NCBI RefSeq assembly: GCF_022230885.1
Contig: NZ_JAKGCT010000007.1
Location: 1-63,694 of the forward strand
From: Paenalcaligenes niemegkensis
GTDB lineage: Bacteria; Pseudomonadota; Gammaproteobacteria; Burkholderiales; Burkholderiaceae_B
Direction of reading: 5' to 3'
Length of the DNA stretch: 63,694 nt
A model generated the notes under the pieces. That model saw nothing but the letters and a program-made list of their open reading frames with translations, ran no database searches and was not told the DNA's origin. Position 1 is the stretch's first letter, and each line of letters starts with the position of its first letter. The position numbers and the translations under genes are program-made. Shown here piece after piece: positions 25,545-34,024 of the stretch.

Positions 25545-25605
25545 CCCCAACCCCTGGCGCCCAGACCCAGACGACGAGCGCATACCGATAGGTCCCGGCG
25601 ATGCT

Positions 25606-25824
25606 TCAGTGCACCGTAGTAGCGCCATCGTGACCCAGCCCATGCTGCATGTTCCAAATCAATCGCTCGAACACGCCCAATACGTGATCGTCGGTGGGTT
25701 CATCGAACGCGGCATAGGTCAGATTCACAACATCGTCAAAAAGAAGTTCATGTTCCATTGCCAGATTTTGCAACGCCTGGCGGTGGTCGTCTATTCGTAC
25801 TTCCCGAAGGTTGGTTTTGTCCAC
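25606..25824 (-). CDS. Small phage protein, paralogue A
   Basis: 72 residues from GTG 25824 or 50 from ATG 25758 (MEHELLFDDVV). The end, FERLIWNMQHGLGHDGATTVH, matches the next gene upstream (QERLVWNARHGLGQQGAVTLH), so the two arose by duplication and this strand is the coding one. It lies antisense inside the rightward operon. Function unknown. Confidence 0.6.
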   Translation of the reverse strand: MDKTNLREVRIDDHRQALQNLAMEHELLFDDVVNLTYAAFDEPTDDHVLGVFERLIWNMQHGLGHDGATTVH

Positions 25825-25827
25825 CCA

Positions 25828-26025
25828 TCAATGAAGCGTCACAGCGCCTTGCTGCCCAAGACCGTGCCGAGCATTCCACACCAGACGCTCTTGCACGGCG
25901 TCGACATGGGCCTGACTGGGGTCGTCAAACGTTTGGCAGGCGAGATCAACCGCCTTGTCCTGTAGTTCCAGTAATTCGTAAGTATCCATGCCGCATGGTT
26001 GCGGTTGTTTCAAAACAGATTTCAT
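25828..26025 (-). CDS. Small phage protein, paralogue B
   Basis: 65 residues from ATG 26025 (GGGA 9 nt upstream); ATG 25989 (MDTYELLELQDKAVDLACQT) is an alternative start. C-terminal half is homologous to the gene at 25606. The stop lies 3 nt before the GTG of that gene. Small proteins of this plan are found beside cro in other temperate phages. Confidence 0.6.
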   Translation of the reverse strand: MKSVLKQPQPCGMDTYELLELQDKAVDLACQTFDDPSQAHVDAVQERLVWNARHGLGQQGAVTLH

Positions 26026-26115
26026 TTGTAGTCCCAAGGCAAATAAACATGACAGTTGCATCGTAGTAGATGCTGCCCTTGGGTTAAACGCTGAAATACA
26101 GAGGGGTTCAACCCA

Positions 26116-26643
26116 ATGACTAAACGGTTTTCATCTTTGAGTTGGCGCGATGCGCTTTATAACGCTGTGCGGCAGACGCCGGGCGGTGTGAATGCTGCTG
26201 CCTTGTTCCTAACTGAGCGTCGCGGTGTTTCCATTCACCCTGAATCGTTGCGCCGAAAGTTAACGGGTGGTGAGCAGCTAGACCTTGATATGGCCTTCTT
26301 GCTTATGGAGTGGATGCAGGACTTCGTTTGCAGCCGAGAAGCCGCAAAGGATTGGTTGATTGCAGCTAATGAGCAGGCCGAGCTGAGTGTGGTCGAAATG
26401 CCGCCGGAACCAGAGGGAGGCTTCTCTGATGAAGGAAGTGCGTTAAATCACAAAGGCCTAAAAGCGATTTCAGAATTAGGAGAAATGTGCGCTGCGATTA
26501 CAAGCACCACCGCTGATGGTCGAGTAACAGAGGAAGAGCGAGAGCTAGTTGTTGCCAAAGCGCGTGTGCTTATCGTTCTGTGTTTTCGAGTGATTCGCAA
26601 TGTGACTCGCTGGCGCTCTAAAGAGGTGAGTCGCCATGACTAA
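26116..26643 (+). CDS. CII-like phage regulatory protein (YmfL type)
   Basis: 175 residues. The N-terminal half (WRDALYNAVRQTPGGVNAAA, HPESLRRKLTGGEQLDLDMA) is the phage CII/YmfL regulator domain, which chooses between lysis and lysogeny by acting on repressor and int promoters. First gene of the main rightward run. Confidence 0.75.
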   Translation: MTKRFSSLSWRDALYNAVRQTPGGVNAAALFLTERRGVSIHPESLRRKLTGGEQLDLDMAFLLMEWMQDFVCSREAAKDWLIAANEQAELSVVEMPPEPEGGFSDEGSALNHKGLKAISELGEMCAAITSTTADGRVTEEERELVVAKARVLIVLCFRVIRNVTRWRSKEVSRHD

Positions 26644-27109
26644 GGTTGCACTACGCATCAACGAGCAAGGCCGCTTGGAGGGGCTGACGCCTGCTGACAG
26701 CAGGGCCTACAACCGATTCAAGGGCAAGCTTCAAAAACTACAGCCTGGCGAAACCATTAGTTTTGAACACCGCTTCCCTCGTAGCGGCGCATTCCATCGC
26801 CGCCATTTTGCCATGCTTGGACTCGTGTTCGATAACCAAGAGCAGTTTGCCTATCCAGATGACTTCCGTAGCTGGGTAGAGGTTGGTGCAGGGCATTGTC
26901 AGTTTGTGCCAGGCCCTGATGGGCGCATGGTGGCACTCCCTAAATCTGTTTCTTACACCAATTTAGATGATGTGGAGTTTTCCGAGCATCACGCAAAGGT
27001 CGTGAGTTTTTTACGCTCCACTGCAGCTACTCGTTTTTTGTGGCCACTCATCAATGACACGCAAGCAGGGCAGGCAATGGAGTCACTGCTGCAGGAGTTT
27101 GAGCGATGA
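26636..27109 (+). CDS. DUF1367 protein (NinX/YbcN-like region)
   Basis: 157 residues; PGETISFEHRFPRSGAFHRR, HFAMLGLVFDNQEQF, FRSWVEVGAGHC fit DUF1367, a common phage early protein of unknown activity next to recombination nucleases. Overlaps both neighbours. Confidence 0.75.
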   Translation: MTKVALRINEQGRLEGLTPADSRAYNRFKGKLQKLQPGETISFEHRFPRSGAFHRRHFAMLGLVFDNQEQFAYPDDFRSWVEVGAGHCQFVPGPDGRMVALPKSVSYTNLDDVEFSEHHAKVVSFLRSTAATRFLWPLINDTQAGQAMESLLQEFER

Positions 27110-27558
27110 AAGCCTGGAATAGCACTTTAAAGCAGGGAAAGCCGCTGCAACGCGGCACCTGGAGCGCAGGCCGACCAAAGGCCATGAAATCCCGTGGCAT
27201 GAAAGGCAGGGCGGTAACGACAGAGCAGAAGCGGTTTCACGATCGGCTAGCAGAGATGGGCTGCACTGCTTGCCGCCGTGATGGTGTTCATCAGCCAATT
27301 GTGAGCATTCACCACATCGATGGGCGCACCAAACCAGATGCGCACTGGTTCGTTTTACCGCTATGCGCTGGCCACCATCAGGACGGCACTGGCGTGGCGG
27401 GTTTAATCGCCGTTCACCCATGGAAAACGAGATTCGAGGAGCGCTACGGCCGCCAGGTTGATTTGCTGCGCCTATGCATCGAAATACTAATTGAACGTGG
27501 CTGCGATGTGCCTGCTGGTGCGTTGTCGGCTGCAGGAATGGAGAGGGTAGAGGCATGA
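27106..27558 (+). CDS. Ref-type recombination-enhancement HNH nuclease
   Basis: 150 residues. A Cys pair (GCTACR), IHHIDGRTKPDAHW and LPLCAGHHQDG give the zinc-containing HNH-like core of phage P1 Ref family, a RecA-dependent nuclease that cuts at displacement loops. It stands between DUF1367 and the replication genes, the usual place. Confidence 0.75.
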   Translation: MKAWNSTLKQGKPLQRGTWSAGRPKAMKSRGMKGRAVTTEQKRFHDRLAEMGCTACRRDGVHQPIVSIHHIDGRTKPDAHWFVLPLCAGHHQDGTGVAGLIAVHPWKTRFEERYGRQVDLLRLCIEILIERGCDVPAGALSAAGMERVEA

Positions 27559-28451
27559 GGCCATTAGATACATTACGTACGGTTGGTCGCCCAATTGCCT
27601 ACTACTCAGGAATTGCTAAGCATGTCGGAGGCGTGAATGCCGCCATCTTGCTATGCCAGCTGATGTATTGGGATGAGTTGGCCGGAGACCAAGAGTTAGG
27701 CGTCTACAAAACGTCTGAGGAGTGGGAGGAGGAAACGGGTCTTAGCTACCGTGAGCAGGCTGGTGCACGTAAAAAGCTACGTGACCTCGGTCTGTTGGTT
27801 GAAACCGTACAACGTCTTAAACATCGCATTTATTACAGGCTCGATCACGATGCATTTAACGCATTTATGGAGTCGCTTTCTAAGCCTAAAGGCGGTGGCG
27901 AGGGCGACGAAAATGAGGGGGAATCGGCGAACGACCAAAGCGCACCTCCCCAATTGCACAAACCGCAATCCCCGAACGACGAAAACGCAATTGGGGAACA
28001 ACCCAAAGCGCAGTCGGCGGGCAACCCAAAGCGCAAGTCGTTAATAGATACAGAGAATACAGCAGAGACTACTACAGAGATTACGTCGTCTGGCGACGCC
28101 GCTGAGGCTACTGAATGCCAATTTACCAAGTTCTGGTTGGCCTACCCAAACACTCCGCGCCGTGTTGCTAAACGCAAATGCTTGGAAAAGTGGAAGGCTG
28201 AAAAGCTCGACAGATTTGCTGACGAAATTATCGATCACGTTCGGGCCATGGCGAAAACGAAGCAGTGGCGTGATGGCTATGAGCCTGCTCCGCTGACCTA
28301 CCTGAACCAAAGCCGCTGGGAGGATGGATTGCCAGAGCCAGCTCAAGCTCAGGGCAGCCAGGGCTCTGCATCGCCCTTATACGACCAAAACATGGCTGCC
28401 GCTGAGCAGGCCAGACAAATGCTTTTTGGAGACGACAATGCAACAGTCTGA
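27555..28451 (+). CDS. Replication initiator, lambda O-like
   Basis: 298 residues. The N-terminus (about 1-100) is a winged-helix typical of phage O/DnaD-like proteins (YYSGIAKHVGGVNAAILLCQ, ETGLSYREQAGARKKL), followed by a charged linker and a C-terminal domain (FWLAYPNTPRRVAKRKCLEK, KQWRDGYEPAPLTYLNQSRW). It should bind the phage origin, perhaps inside its own gene as in lambda, and recruit the P-like partner encoded next. Confidence 0.8.
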   Translation: MRPLDTLRTVGRPIAYYSGIAKHVGGVNAAILLCQLMYWDELAGDQELGVYKTSEEWEEETGLSYREQAGARKKLRDLGLLVETVQRLKHRIYYRLDHDAFNAFMESLSKPKGGGEGDENEGESANDQSAPPQLHKPQSPNDENAIGEQPKAQSAGNPKRKSLIDTENTAETTTEITSSGDAAEATECQFTKFWLAYPNTPRRVAKRKCLEKWKAEKLDRFADEIIDHVRAMAKTKQWRDGYEPAPLTYLNQSRWEDGLPEPAQAQGSQGSASPLYDQNMAAAEQARQMLFGDDNATV

Positions 28452-29100
28452 TTACCGCGAGTTCACCCAATTGGTAAACGCTACAGCAGAGCTTCACAGC
28501 AGGAGCATGTCACCAATGGCGCTAGCGCTGTGGTGGAACGCACTTAAGCAGTATGACCTTCCAGCTGTTCGCGAGGGACTGAACCGTCATATGCAAAACC
28601 CTGATACGGGACAGTACATGCCAAAACCTGCAGACGTCATCAAATTTATTGGCGGCACCACGCAGGATGGTGCACTACTGGCTTGGGCAAAGGTTGATCG
28701 TGCCGTGCGTATGGTTGGTACTTACCAGAGCGTAGCGTTTGACGATCCTGCGATCAATGCCGTGCTGCAAGACATGGGTGGCTGGATTGCGCTAGGCACA
28801 AAGAGCGAAGACGAATGGCCCTTTGTCGCCAAAGAGTTTGAGAACCGTTATCGCGGGTACCGATTGCGTGGCGAGTTTGAGTTTCCTAAGTGGCTCCCTG
28901 GCATAGCGGAGGCCCATAACGCACAGAGCCCTCAGAACGCTCAGCGTATTGAGCCTCCTGTGCTGATTGGCGACCCAGTGAAAGCTAGGCAGGTTTTGCT
29001 GATGGGCGGCTCAACGAAAAAGGATGCTGCCAAGCAGCTCACTGATGCTGAATTCAAAGGAGCGCTGATGCTGCCCGAGCCAGCGGAGGCGAACGCATGA
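28438..29100 (+). CDS. Replication protein P-like
   Basis: 220 residues from ATG 28438, overlapping the initiator by 14 nt. MSPMALALWWNALKQYDLPA, GQYMPKPADVIKFIGG and FPKWLPGIAEAHN are typical of phage P-analogues (DUF6475), which load the host DnaB helicase. An upstream extension to 28324 lies wholly inside the initiator gene and is rejected. Confidence 0.75.
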   Translation: MQQSDYREFTQLVNATAELHSRSMSPMALALWWNALKQYDLPAVREGLNRHMQNPDTGQYMPKPADVIKFIGGTTQDGALLAWAKVDRAVRMVGTYQSVAFDDPAINAVLQDMGGWIALGTKSEDEWPFVAKEFENRYRGYRLRGEFEFPKWLPGIAEAHNAQSPQNAQRIEPPVLIGDPVKARQVLLMGGSTKKDAAKQLTDAEFKGALMLPEPAEANA

Positions 29101-29279
29101 GACATCAATCAACCGAGCAATATCGCCATGAATGCGAAGCGAGATACGTCCTATCCATGCCGTTTAACGCACGCAAGCCGTTCCTTGAGTTAGTTGGCAA
29201 ACGTCGTGGTGATGCTGCAAAAACCGCTCTAGAGCTAGAGGTCAGGCGCCAGTATCGCTTGTCCAAGGAGGCGGCATGA
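29097..29279 (+). CDS. Small phage protein after P
   Basis: 60 residues, basic (MRHQSTEQYRHECEARYVLS). It overlaps neighbours on both sides by ATGA. Such a small gene after P occurs in several temperate phages (DUF7696-like, from memory). Function unknown. Confidence 0.6.
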   Translation: MRHQSTEQYRHECEARYVLSMPFNARKPFLELVGKRRGDAAKTALELEVRRQYRLSKEAA

Positions 29280-30247
29280 GAGTAATGCATGTCATATCCG
29301 TGTCCGGGGGCAAGGACTCGGCTGCTACGCTGCTGCTGGCCATTGCCCGTTTCGGCCGTGAGTACGTGATCGCCATATTCTGCGATACCGGCAATGAGCA
29401 TCAGGTCGTCTACGAGTACCTGGATTATTTAGAGCTGGCCCTGGGAATCAAGATTACCCGGTTGAAGGCTAATTTTGATAATGAGATAGCGAACAAGCGA
29501 AGGTTTATTGCTCGGGATCAGCGCACAGGTCGCCGTCATGGTCGCAAGTTGCGCTGGACAAACAAAGCCAAGCGCAGGGCGCTAGCTGTGCTGCAACCAA
29601 CGGGCAATCCGTTTTTGGATCTGTGCCTGTGGAAAGGGCGCTTCCCGTCGCGCAAAGCACAGTTTTGCACTGAGCAGCTAAAGCGCAATCCAGCCGTTGA
29701 ATTCCAGATGGACCTAATTGACCAGGGCTACAAGGTTGTGTCTTGGCAGGGTGTGCGTCGCGATGAAAGCTTAAACCGACGCAGAGCCAAGCGTTTTGAG
29801 GATGTCGGCGGCGGCCTGTACATCTACAGGCCTATCGTTGACTGGTCGGCTCGGGACGTATTCGATTACTGCGCTAGGCACGGCATCAAGCCAAACCCGC
29901 TGTACATGCAAGGGATGGGTCGTGTCGGTTGCATGCCATGCATCAACGCGCGCAAAAACGAGCTGCGAGAAATAGGCGCGCGTTTCCCTGAGCATGTGGC
30001 TCGAATCCATGAATGGGAGCAACTGGTCGGCGCAGCATCCAAGCGACAGGCGTCCACGTTCATCCCTGCGCCAGGCATCACGCCTGTCCAAGCCAAAGAG
30101 CACGGCATTTACTCAATCATCGAGTGGTCCCGGACAAGTCGTGGCGGGCGCCAGTACGACATGCTGGCAGATTTGATTGATTCCGATAGCTGCGCCTCGT
30201 CGTATGGGCTATGTGATTCAACTAGCTGGGAAGAGGTGACAGCATGA
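29276..30247 (+). CDS. PAPS-reductase-like ATP-pyrophosphatase
   Basis: 323 residues. SGGKDSAAT at 9-17 is the PP-loop; CDTGNEH follows as the second nucleotide-binding strand. GWQGVRRDES-like SWQGVRRDES and VGCMPCINARKNEL give the substrate/Cys region, similar to PAPS reductase and DndC. Phage members are widespread; they may act in sulfur transfer to DNA or tRNA or in sulfur assimilation. It lies among replication and recombination genes, which favours a nucleic-acid role. Confidence 0.75.
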   Translation: MRVMHVISVSGGKDSAATLLLAIARFGREYVIAIFCDTGNEHQVVYEYLDYLELALGIKITRLKANFDNEIANKRRFIARDQRTGRRHGRKLRWTNKAKRRALAVLQPTGNPFLDLCLWKGRFPSRKAQFCTEQLKRNPAVEFQMDLIDQGYKVVSWQGVRRDESLNRRRAKRFEDVGGGLYIYRPIVDWSARDVFDYCARHGIKPNPLYMQGMGRVGCMPCINARKNELREIGARFPEHVARIHEWEQLVGAASKRQASTFIPAPGITPVQAKEHGIYSIIEWSRTSRGGRQYDMLADLIDSDSCASSYGLCDSTSWEEVTA

Positions 30248-30441
30248 CGCGCAAATATCCTAACAACAAACCGCACTTGCTCCTCGATCGCTGGATTGCT
30301 GAGCTGGCGGTTGATGAATGGCTGTCAGCAGAAAAGGTTGCTGAGGTTGTCGGCGTTTCCGGTCACTGCGTACTGCCTGCGATTCGCCGTGTTTACGGGT
30401 GTGGCGTAATCCAGGTTCGTGCGCAAAGGCAGGTAGCATGA
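30244..30441 (+). CDS. Small HTH protein
   Basis: 65 residues with a possible helix-turn-helix (LSAEKVAEVVGVSGHCVLPA). Overlaps the neighbours by ATGA at both ends. Probably a small DNA-binding phage protein. Confidence 0.55.
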   Translation: MTRKYPNNKPHLLLDRWIAELAVDEWLSAEKVAEVVGVSGHCVLPAIRRVYGCGVIQVRAQRQVA

Positions 30442-30809
30442 TCGAAATTCGTTTGTCCTGGCCGGAAAGTGCTTTATTCCCAAATGCTCGCGGTGGCCGT
30501 CACTGGGCATCATTTCAAAAGCATAAGGAGAAAGCACGTACTGATGGCTACATGGCAGCTAAAGCAGCTGTTGGCATAGCCAAACCTGAGCTGTCGCACC
30601 GGGTGCCGCTCAGTATCACCTTTGCCACGCCTAACCGTATACGTCGCGACATCGATGGCATGCATGGCGCCATAAAGCACCACCTTGATGGCATCGCTAA
30701 AGCGCTAGGTGTCGATGACAGCGTGTTCAGGCCTGTATTGATTGATGTTGAGCTAGATCCTGCTAAGCGTGGATTTGTGCGTGTGGAGGTTGGTAATGGC
30801 GCTACCTAG
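30438..30809 (+). CDS. rusA: RusA Holliday-junction resolvase
   Basis: 123 residues from ATG 30438 (overlaps the previous TGA). The RusA core RRDIDGMHGAIKHHLDGIAK holds the catalytic Asp71 and Asp73 and a Lys at 80; GVDDSVF follows. It cuts four-way junctions arising in phage recombination and packaging. Confidence 0.88.
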   Translation: MIEIRLSWPESALFPNARGGRHWASFQKHKEKARTDGYMAAKAAVGIAKPELSHRVPLSITFATPNRIRRDIDGMHGAIKHHLDGIAKALGVDDSVFRPVLIDVELDPAKRGFVRVEVGNGAT

Positions 30810-30957
30810 ATGGTGTTACGACGATCCTGCAAAACACGTGGATTTCATCCGTCGCAAACGTGAACAGCATAACGAGCGCCAGCCTGAGGCCAAAGAGCGG
30901 CGCGCAAGGAAAGAGCTAGAGAAGTTGTTTAAGAAAGAGGAAGGCAAGAATGTTTAG
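30796..30957 (+). CDS. Small basic phage protein
   Basis: 53 residues from ATG 30796, chosen for the strong GGAGG site upstream. Highly charged (RRKREQHNERQPEAKERRAR), helical. Overlaps rusA and the next gene. Function unknown. Confidence 0.55.
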   Translation: MALPRWCYDDPAKHVDFIRRKREQHNERQPEAKERRARKELEKLFKKEEGKNV

Positions 30958-31588
30958 TCATAAGGAATTGTGCGAGCTGGCGCTGCGCTGGCTGAAGCGG
31001 CCTAATTCTCGTAGTGGTCCCGGCTGTGATGTGGCTTTAAGCGAGTGCCGTACAGGTTGGGACGGCGAGGTGCCTGATGCCATTGGCTTTAGGACAAGCG
31101 CACCCCATGCAGGCAGTGTGTTGGTAGAGGTTAAAACCAGTCGCTCTGATTTTCTGGCTGACAAAAACAAGCCGCACAGGCAAAGCGGTGGCGTAGGCGA
31201 TTGGCGCTATTACATGGCACCGGAGGGCGTTCTATCCATTACCGACATGCCCGATAAATGGGGGCTATTGGAGGTGAATAAACGTGGCCACATCAAAATA
31301 CGCAAAGGACTGGCTCTGCATCATAAGAATTACGGCCAGATGAAGGATCAAGCCCCGCAGTGGCAATTCGCTGATGTTGATCGTGCGCGTGAGCAGTTTT
31401 TGTTAGTGCGTGTACTGGCTAACACAGACCCGCAAAAGACATTGGATTACACGAGGTCCATATCTAACGCTCATGCAGCGCTAGTACGCCAGCTCGATAG
31501 CATTGCAATGTCATTAGGACTGCCAGAAGGATCATCAAGCTATAGCATCCAAAACCGCATAGAAATGATGGGGGCCGCCAATGCGTAG
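30950..31588 (+). CDS. PD-(D/E)XK nuclease-like phage protein
   Basis: 212 residues. VPDAIGF then VEVKTSRSDFLADKNKPHRQ gives the D...E-X-K pattern of restriction-like nucleases, followed by WRYYMAPEGVLS and WGLLEVN. Homologues in phages are often mislabelled adenylosuccinate synthase. A nuclease or repair role is inferred from the motif only. Confidence 0.6.
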   Translation: MFSHKELCELALRWLKRPNSRSGPGCDVALSECRTGWDGEVPDAIGFRTSAPHAGSVLVEVKTSRSDFLADKNKPHRQSGGVGDWRYYMAPEGVLSITDMPDKWGLLEVNKRGHIKIRKGLALHHKNYGQMKDQAPQWQFADVDRAREQFLLVRVLANTDPQKTLDYTRSISNAHAALVRQLDSIAMSLGLPEGSSSYSIQNRIEMMGAANA

Positions 31589-31937
31589 CTACGACGCTGA
31601 TTCGATTCTATGGAACTGGGCCCGTTGGTGCGCGTCAGGTGAGAGTGTGGGCAACATGGAGCATGTAGTGCCGTTCGAGGACGAGTATCGGCCCATCAAC
31701 GTCGACCAGGCCGTAGCGGTAGAGCGGCTGCATAAAACGCTGCCTCATCACGAGCAGATGGTTGTGATTGCAGAATACCCTCAGCGTAATGGGTTATTTG
31801 CAGGACTGCAGGCTAAGCAACGCAGGGAGAAAGCGCAGCGGTGGATTAAAAGCGTGACCGGAGTTTGGTTGCGTGAGCATGAGTACAAGCTGTACGTGGG
31901 TTTGTTCAGGGATTTGATTTGGAGGGAAGTGGCGTGA
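31581..31937 (+). CDS. Q-like late antitermination protein
   Basis: 118 residues. ILWNWARWCASG at the start, then PINVDQAVAVERLHKTLPHH and a basic helix-turn-helix (LQAKQRREKAQRWI) resemble small phage Q/DUF1133 antiterminators. It is the second-last gene of the rightward early run, just before the late region, the usual place for Q. Confidence 0.6.
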   Translation: MRSYDADSILWNWARWCASGESVGNMEHVVPFEDEYRPINVDQAVAVERLHKTLPHHEQMVVIAEYPQRNGLFAGLQAKQRREKAQRWIKSVTGVWLREHEYKLYVGLFRDLIWREVA

Positions 31938-32212
31938 AGTATGCGGAAGAGGTTATTGGCTTGCTGGCGGCGCACCCGGGCCGACGGTTTAAGATGCGAC
32001 AGGTGCTTAATCACGTTGCGCCACGTGCGTCTCAAAGGCAGTTGCCAGCAATCAGGGTTGGTGTTTGGCGGGCCTTGTGTGCGTTAGAAGAAAGCGGCCA
32101 GGTCGGCATAGACAGGGGAGAGGGCATTAACGGAAGCTCTGCCGAATATTGGTGGCAAACCATAACATCTGATCGTGGACAACCATTACAGAAACCAGCA
32201 CAATACGGGTGA
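31934..32212 (+). CDS. Winged-helix phage protein
   Basis: 92 residues from GTG 31934, which overlaps the TGA of the Q-like gene and has GGAGG upstream. A winged-helix pattern is visible (KYAEEVIGLLAAHPGRRFKM, GVWRALCALEESGQVGIDRG). Possibly a late-gene regulator. Confidence 0.6.
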   Translation: MKYAEEVIGLLAAHPGRRFKMRQVLNHVAPRASQRQLPAIRVGVWRALCALEESGQVGIDRGEGINGSSAEYWWQTITSDRGQPLQKPAQYG

Positions 32213-32230
32213 GAAAGTTGCGTCTTGAGT

Positions 32231-32268
32231 AAACGAAGCCCCGCCATTGAGCGGGGCTATTTTTCACT
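32231..32268 (+). terminator. Bidirectional terminator at end of early operon
   Basis: AGCCCCGC-CATTGA-GCGGGGCT followed by ATTTTT ends the rightward early genes; A-rich sequence on the other side could also stop the minus-strand gene 32289-32834. Confidence 0.8.
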
Positions 32269-32288
32269 TAGCGCATTCAAAAAATCAT

Positions 32289-32834
32289 TCAACTATTCGC
32301 CAGTTTCATTAGCGCGAAAATTAAGAATAGTGTGCCAAAGAAAATAGACGCTAGAGAAAATGACTGCATAAGTCGGCGATGGCCGGTGGGCCACGCATCC
32401 GGCATAGGCGTGGGCTGATTGGAGCCCATTTTGATGCTTTGCAAAATAGCGGCTGAATCCTCGCGATACTTTTCTGATAAACCCGCATTGGGCAGTATGG
32501 TGGCCACCAGGCCGATCACGAAAACTCCGGCAGAAGCATAAATAGGCCAGCCGCTGAGTCCTTGCTTGCTTGCAATAATGGCAGCGCAAGTCGCTAGGCC
32601 CGCTATGTTAGCTCCCGAGAGCATTTTTACAGTATCACGTAGCGTCTCCGCTGATTGTTCATATACAGCAGCCCATGCAGTAACGGCGGACTCGTTGTTG
32701 AGCTCTAGATCTATTGGAGGATATTGCGGTACATGAGGTGTTTTTTGTGTTTCGAAATAGAAGGCTAGGAGCCCCAAACCAAAGCCGATCATTATAAAAA
32801 ATGAGCCGAAAGCCAGTATTGCCACCGTATTCAT
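32289..32834 (-). CDS. Four-helix membrane protein
   Basis: 181 residues with hydrophobic helices at about 4-26, 73-92, 97-113 and 158-177. It lies on the minus strand between the early and late operons, flanked by terminators, a typical cargo position. Could be an exclusion or lysogenic-conversion protein; no motif decides. Confidence 0.55.
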   Translation of the reverse strand: MNTVAILAFGSFFIMIGFGLGLLAFYFETQKTPHVPQYPPIDLELNNESAVTAWAAVYEQSAETLRDTVKMLSGANIAGLATCAAIIASKQGLSGWPIYASAGVFVIGLVATILPNAGLSEKYREDSAAILQSIKMGSNQPTPMPDAWPTGHRRLMQSFSLASIFFGTLFLIFALMKLANS

Positions 32835-32957
32835 ATCTTCTGAGTCTTTATGGTTGTTTATGCGGTTGTTGATACGGTGATTTATAACGCGAGGGCTGCG
32901 GTCTCAATCTGTCGATAAGGTGTGGCAAAGATTATTACTTTAGGGCGTTCTAGGGAT

Positions 32958-33033
32958 TTAAACGCATGGCGACTGCGACCAGCCTGAAGCGGTGTGGCCT
33001 GAAACCGCACCTATACAGCCGCCATACGTTTAA
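32958..33033 (+). ncRNA. Stem-bounded element before the late genes
   Basis: TTAAACG-C-ATGGCG-A-CTG (32958-32975) pairs with CAG-C-CGCCAT-A-CGTTTAA (33016-33033): 16 pairs and two symmetric mismatches round a 40-nt core that holds GCGGT-GTGGCCTGAA-ACCGC. It lies just upstream of a terminator and resembles the closed elements of the leftward operon. Could be the leader RNA of the late transcript. Confidence 0.45.
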
Positions 33034-33043
33034 GTGTCCATAC

Positions 33044-33077
33044 CCACCCTTCGAGAGATCGGTGGGTTTTCTTTTGG
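33044..33077 (+). terminator. Terminator in the late leader
   Basis: CCCACC-CTTCGAGAGATC-GGTGGG followed by TTTTCTTTT. With a Q-like gene upstream, this is the likely tR'-type terminator that Q must overcome to express late genes. Confidence 0.7.
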
Positions 33078-33084
33078 AATCTGC

Positions 33085-33300
33085 ATGCTATTCGTCCTGT
33101 CGGTAAACCATAAGGGCCGGATTGTCCTGGACACAGTGAGGCACGGCCGCACGCTATATTACATCGATGCAGAGCCACAGGTTGAGGATGATGAGCTTAT
33201 CCGATCAGCATGGTTGGTGGCTCGTGATGAGGTGCCCTGCTATGTGTTTCATCACAAGTGCGGCTATGGATATCAACTAAGTGAGGGTTTGGATGGTTAA
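33085..33300 (+). CDS. Small protein at the start of the late region
   Basis: 71 residues from ATG 33085 (MLFVLSVNHKGRIVLDTVRH). A frame starting at 33034 runs through the terminator and is rejected. Its stop overlaps the start of the next gene. Unknown function. Confidence 0.5.
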   Translation: MLFVLSVNHKGRIVLDTVRHGRTLYYIDAEPQVEDDELIRSAWLVARDEVPCYVFHHKCGYGYQLSEGLDG

Positions 33301-33631
33301 CAAAGAAAATGGTGCAGCCGTGATTGCATCCACAGCTGTCGGCGTTATCGCCATCGTGATTCTTTCGATTGCCTGGTCTGCGCTCTGGTTCGGGCTGGCG
33401 CTATCGGTATTGTGGGGCTGGTTTATCGTCCCGTTATTTGGCGTTGCACAAATTGGCGCTGCTCAGGCCTATGGCTTGATACTCGTACTCAGAGTGCTGC
33501 AAGCGAAGGCGCCCAGCAAGGATGAGCAGAAGGCCAGCTTCGGAGAGCGCATTGTAAGGATCGTATGGGTACCGCCGCTTGCTGCGGGTGTGTTGATTTT
33601 GACTGGCTGGGCTGTGTCGGCTTGGGTGTGA
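33293..33631 (+). CDS. Phage membrane protein (LSVLWGWFIVPLFG type)
   Basis: 112 residues from ATG 33293. Three membrane helices; the motif LALSVLWGWFIVPLFG is shared by many lambdoid phage membrane proteins of unknown role. It could be holin-like, but a better holin candidate lies next to the endolysin. Confidence 0.6.
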   Translation: MVNKENGAAVIASTAVGVIAIVILSIAWSALWFGLALSVLWGWFIVPLFGVAQIGAAQAYGLILVLRVLQAKAPSKDEQKASFGERIVRIVWVPPLAAGVLILTGWAVSAWV

Positions 33632-33688
33632 TGGCTAACTCTTGTCAGGTGGAGCATACTGTAGCTTCCTATTACATAAGGAGCGGAT

Positions 33689-33907
33689 ATGTTTCATGGG
33701 TCATTTGGAGCGCTAGATTTATTTATAGATAATGATGGCGTCCAGCACTGGGTGGTTTTTTATCCCAACGGTGAAAACAGGTTCTGTGTATCGCTGCAGG
33801 AGGCGATTGGCTATTTGAAGTCAATAGAAGAAGAGTGGATCAAAAAAGCTCAGGAAGTGTATTCTTTGGACGAAGCTGAGCATAGAAGGCTGAGACCACA
33901 ACAATAG
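33689..33907 (+). CDS. Small hypothetical protein
   Basis: 72 residues (MFHGSFGALDLFIDNDGVQH...), AGGAG before the ATG. Beta-rich start and a charged helical end. Followed by a GC hairpin with T run at about 33914-33938. Unknown function. Confidence 0.5.
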   Translation: MFHGSFGALDLFIDNDGVQHWVVFYPNGENRFCVSLQEAIGYLKSIEEEWIKKAQEVYSLDEAEHRRLRPQQ

Positions 33908-34024
33908 AAAGAGTGCCGCCCCATGGGGCGTTTTTTAATTGCTCAACTCACCGACTCATGAGCGATAAGCCATGAGCGGGGTATAACGATGGCCCTATAC
34001 GGCGTAAAGAGACATAGCGAGGAG

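Noticed and set aside
25516..25965. Plus-strand frame of 149 codons after cro
   Set aside because: The two minus-strand frames beneath it are clear paralogues of each other, which shows the minus strand is coding.
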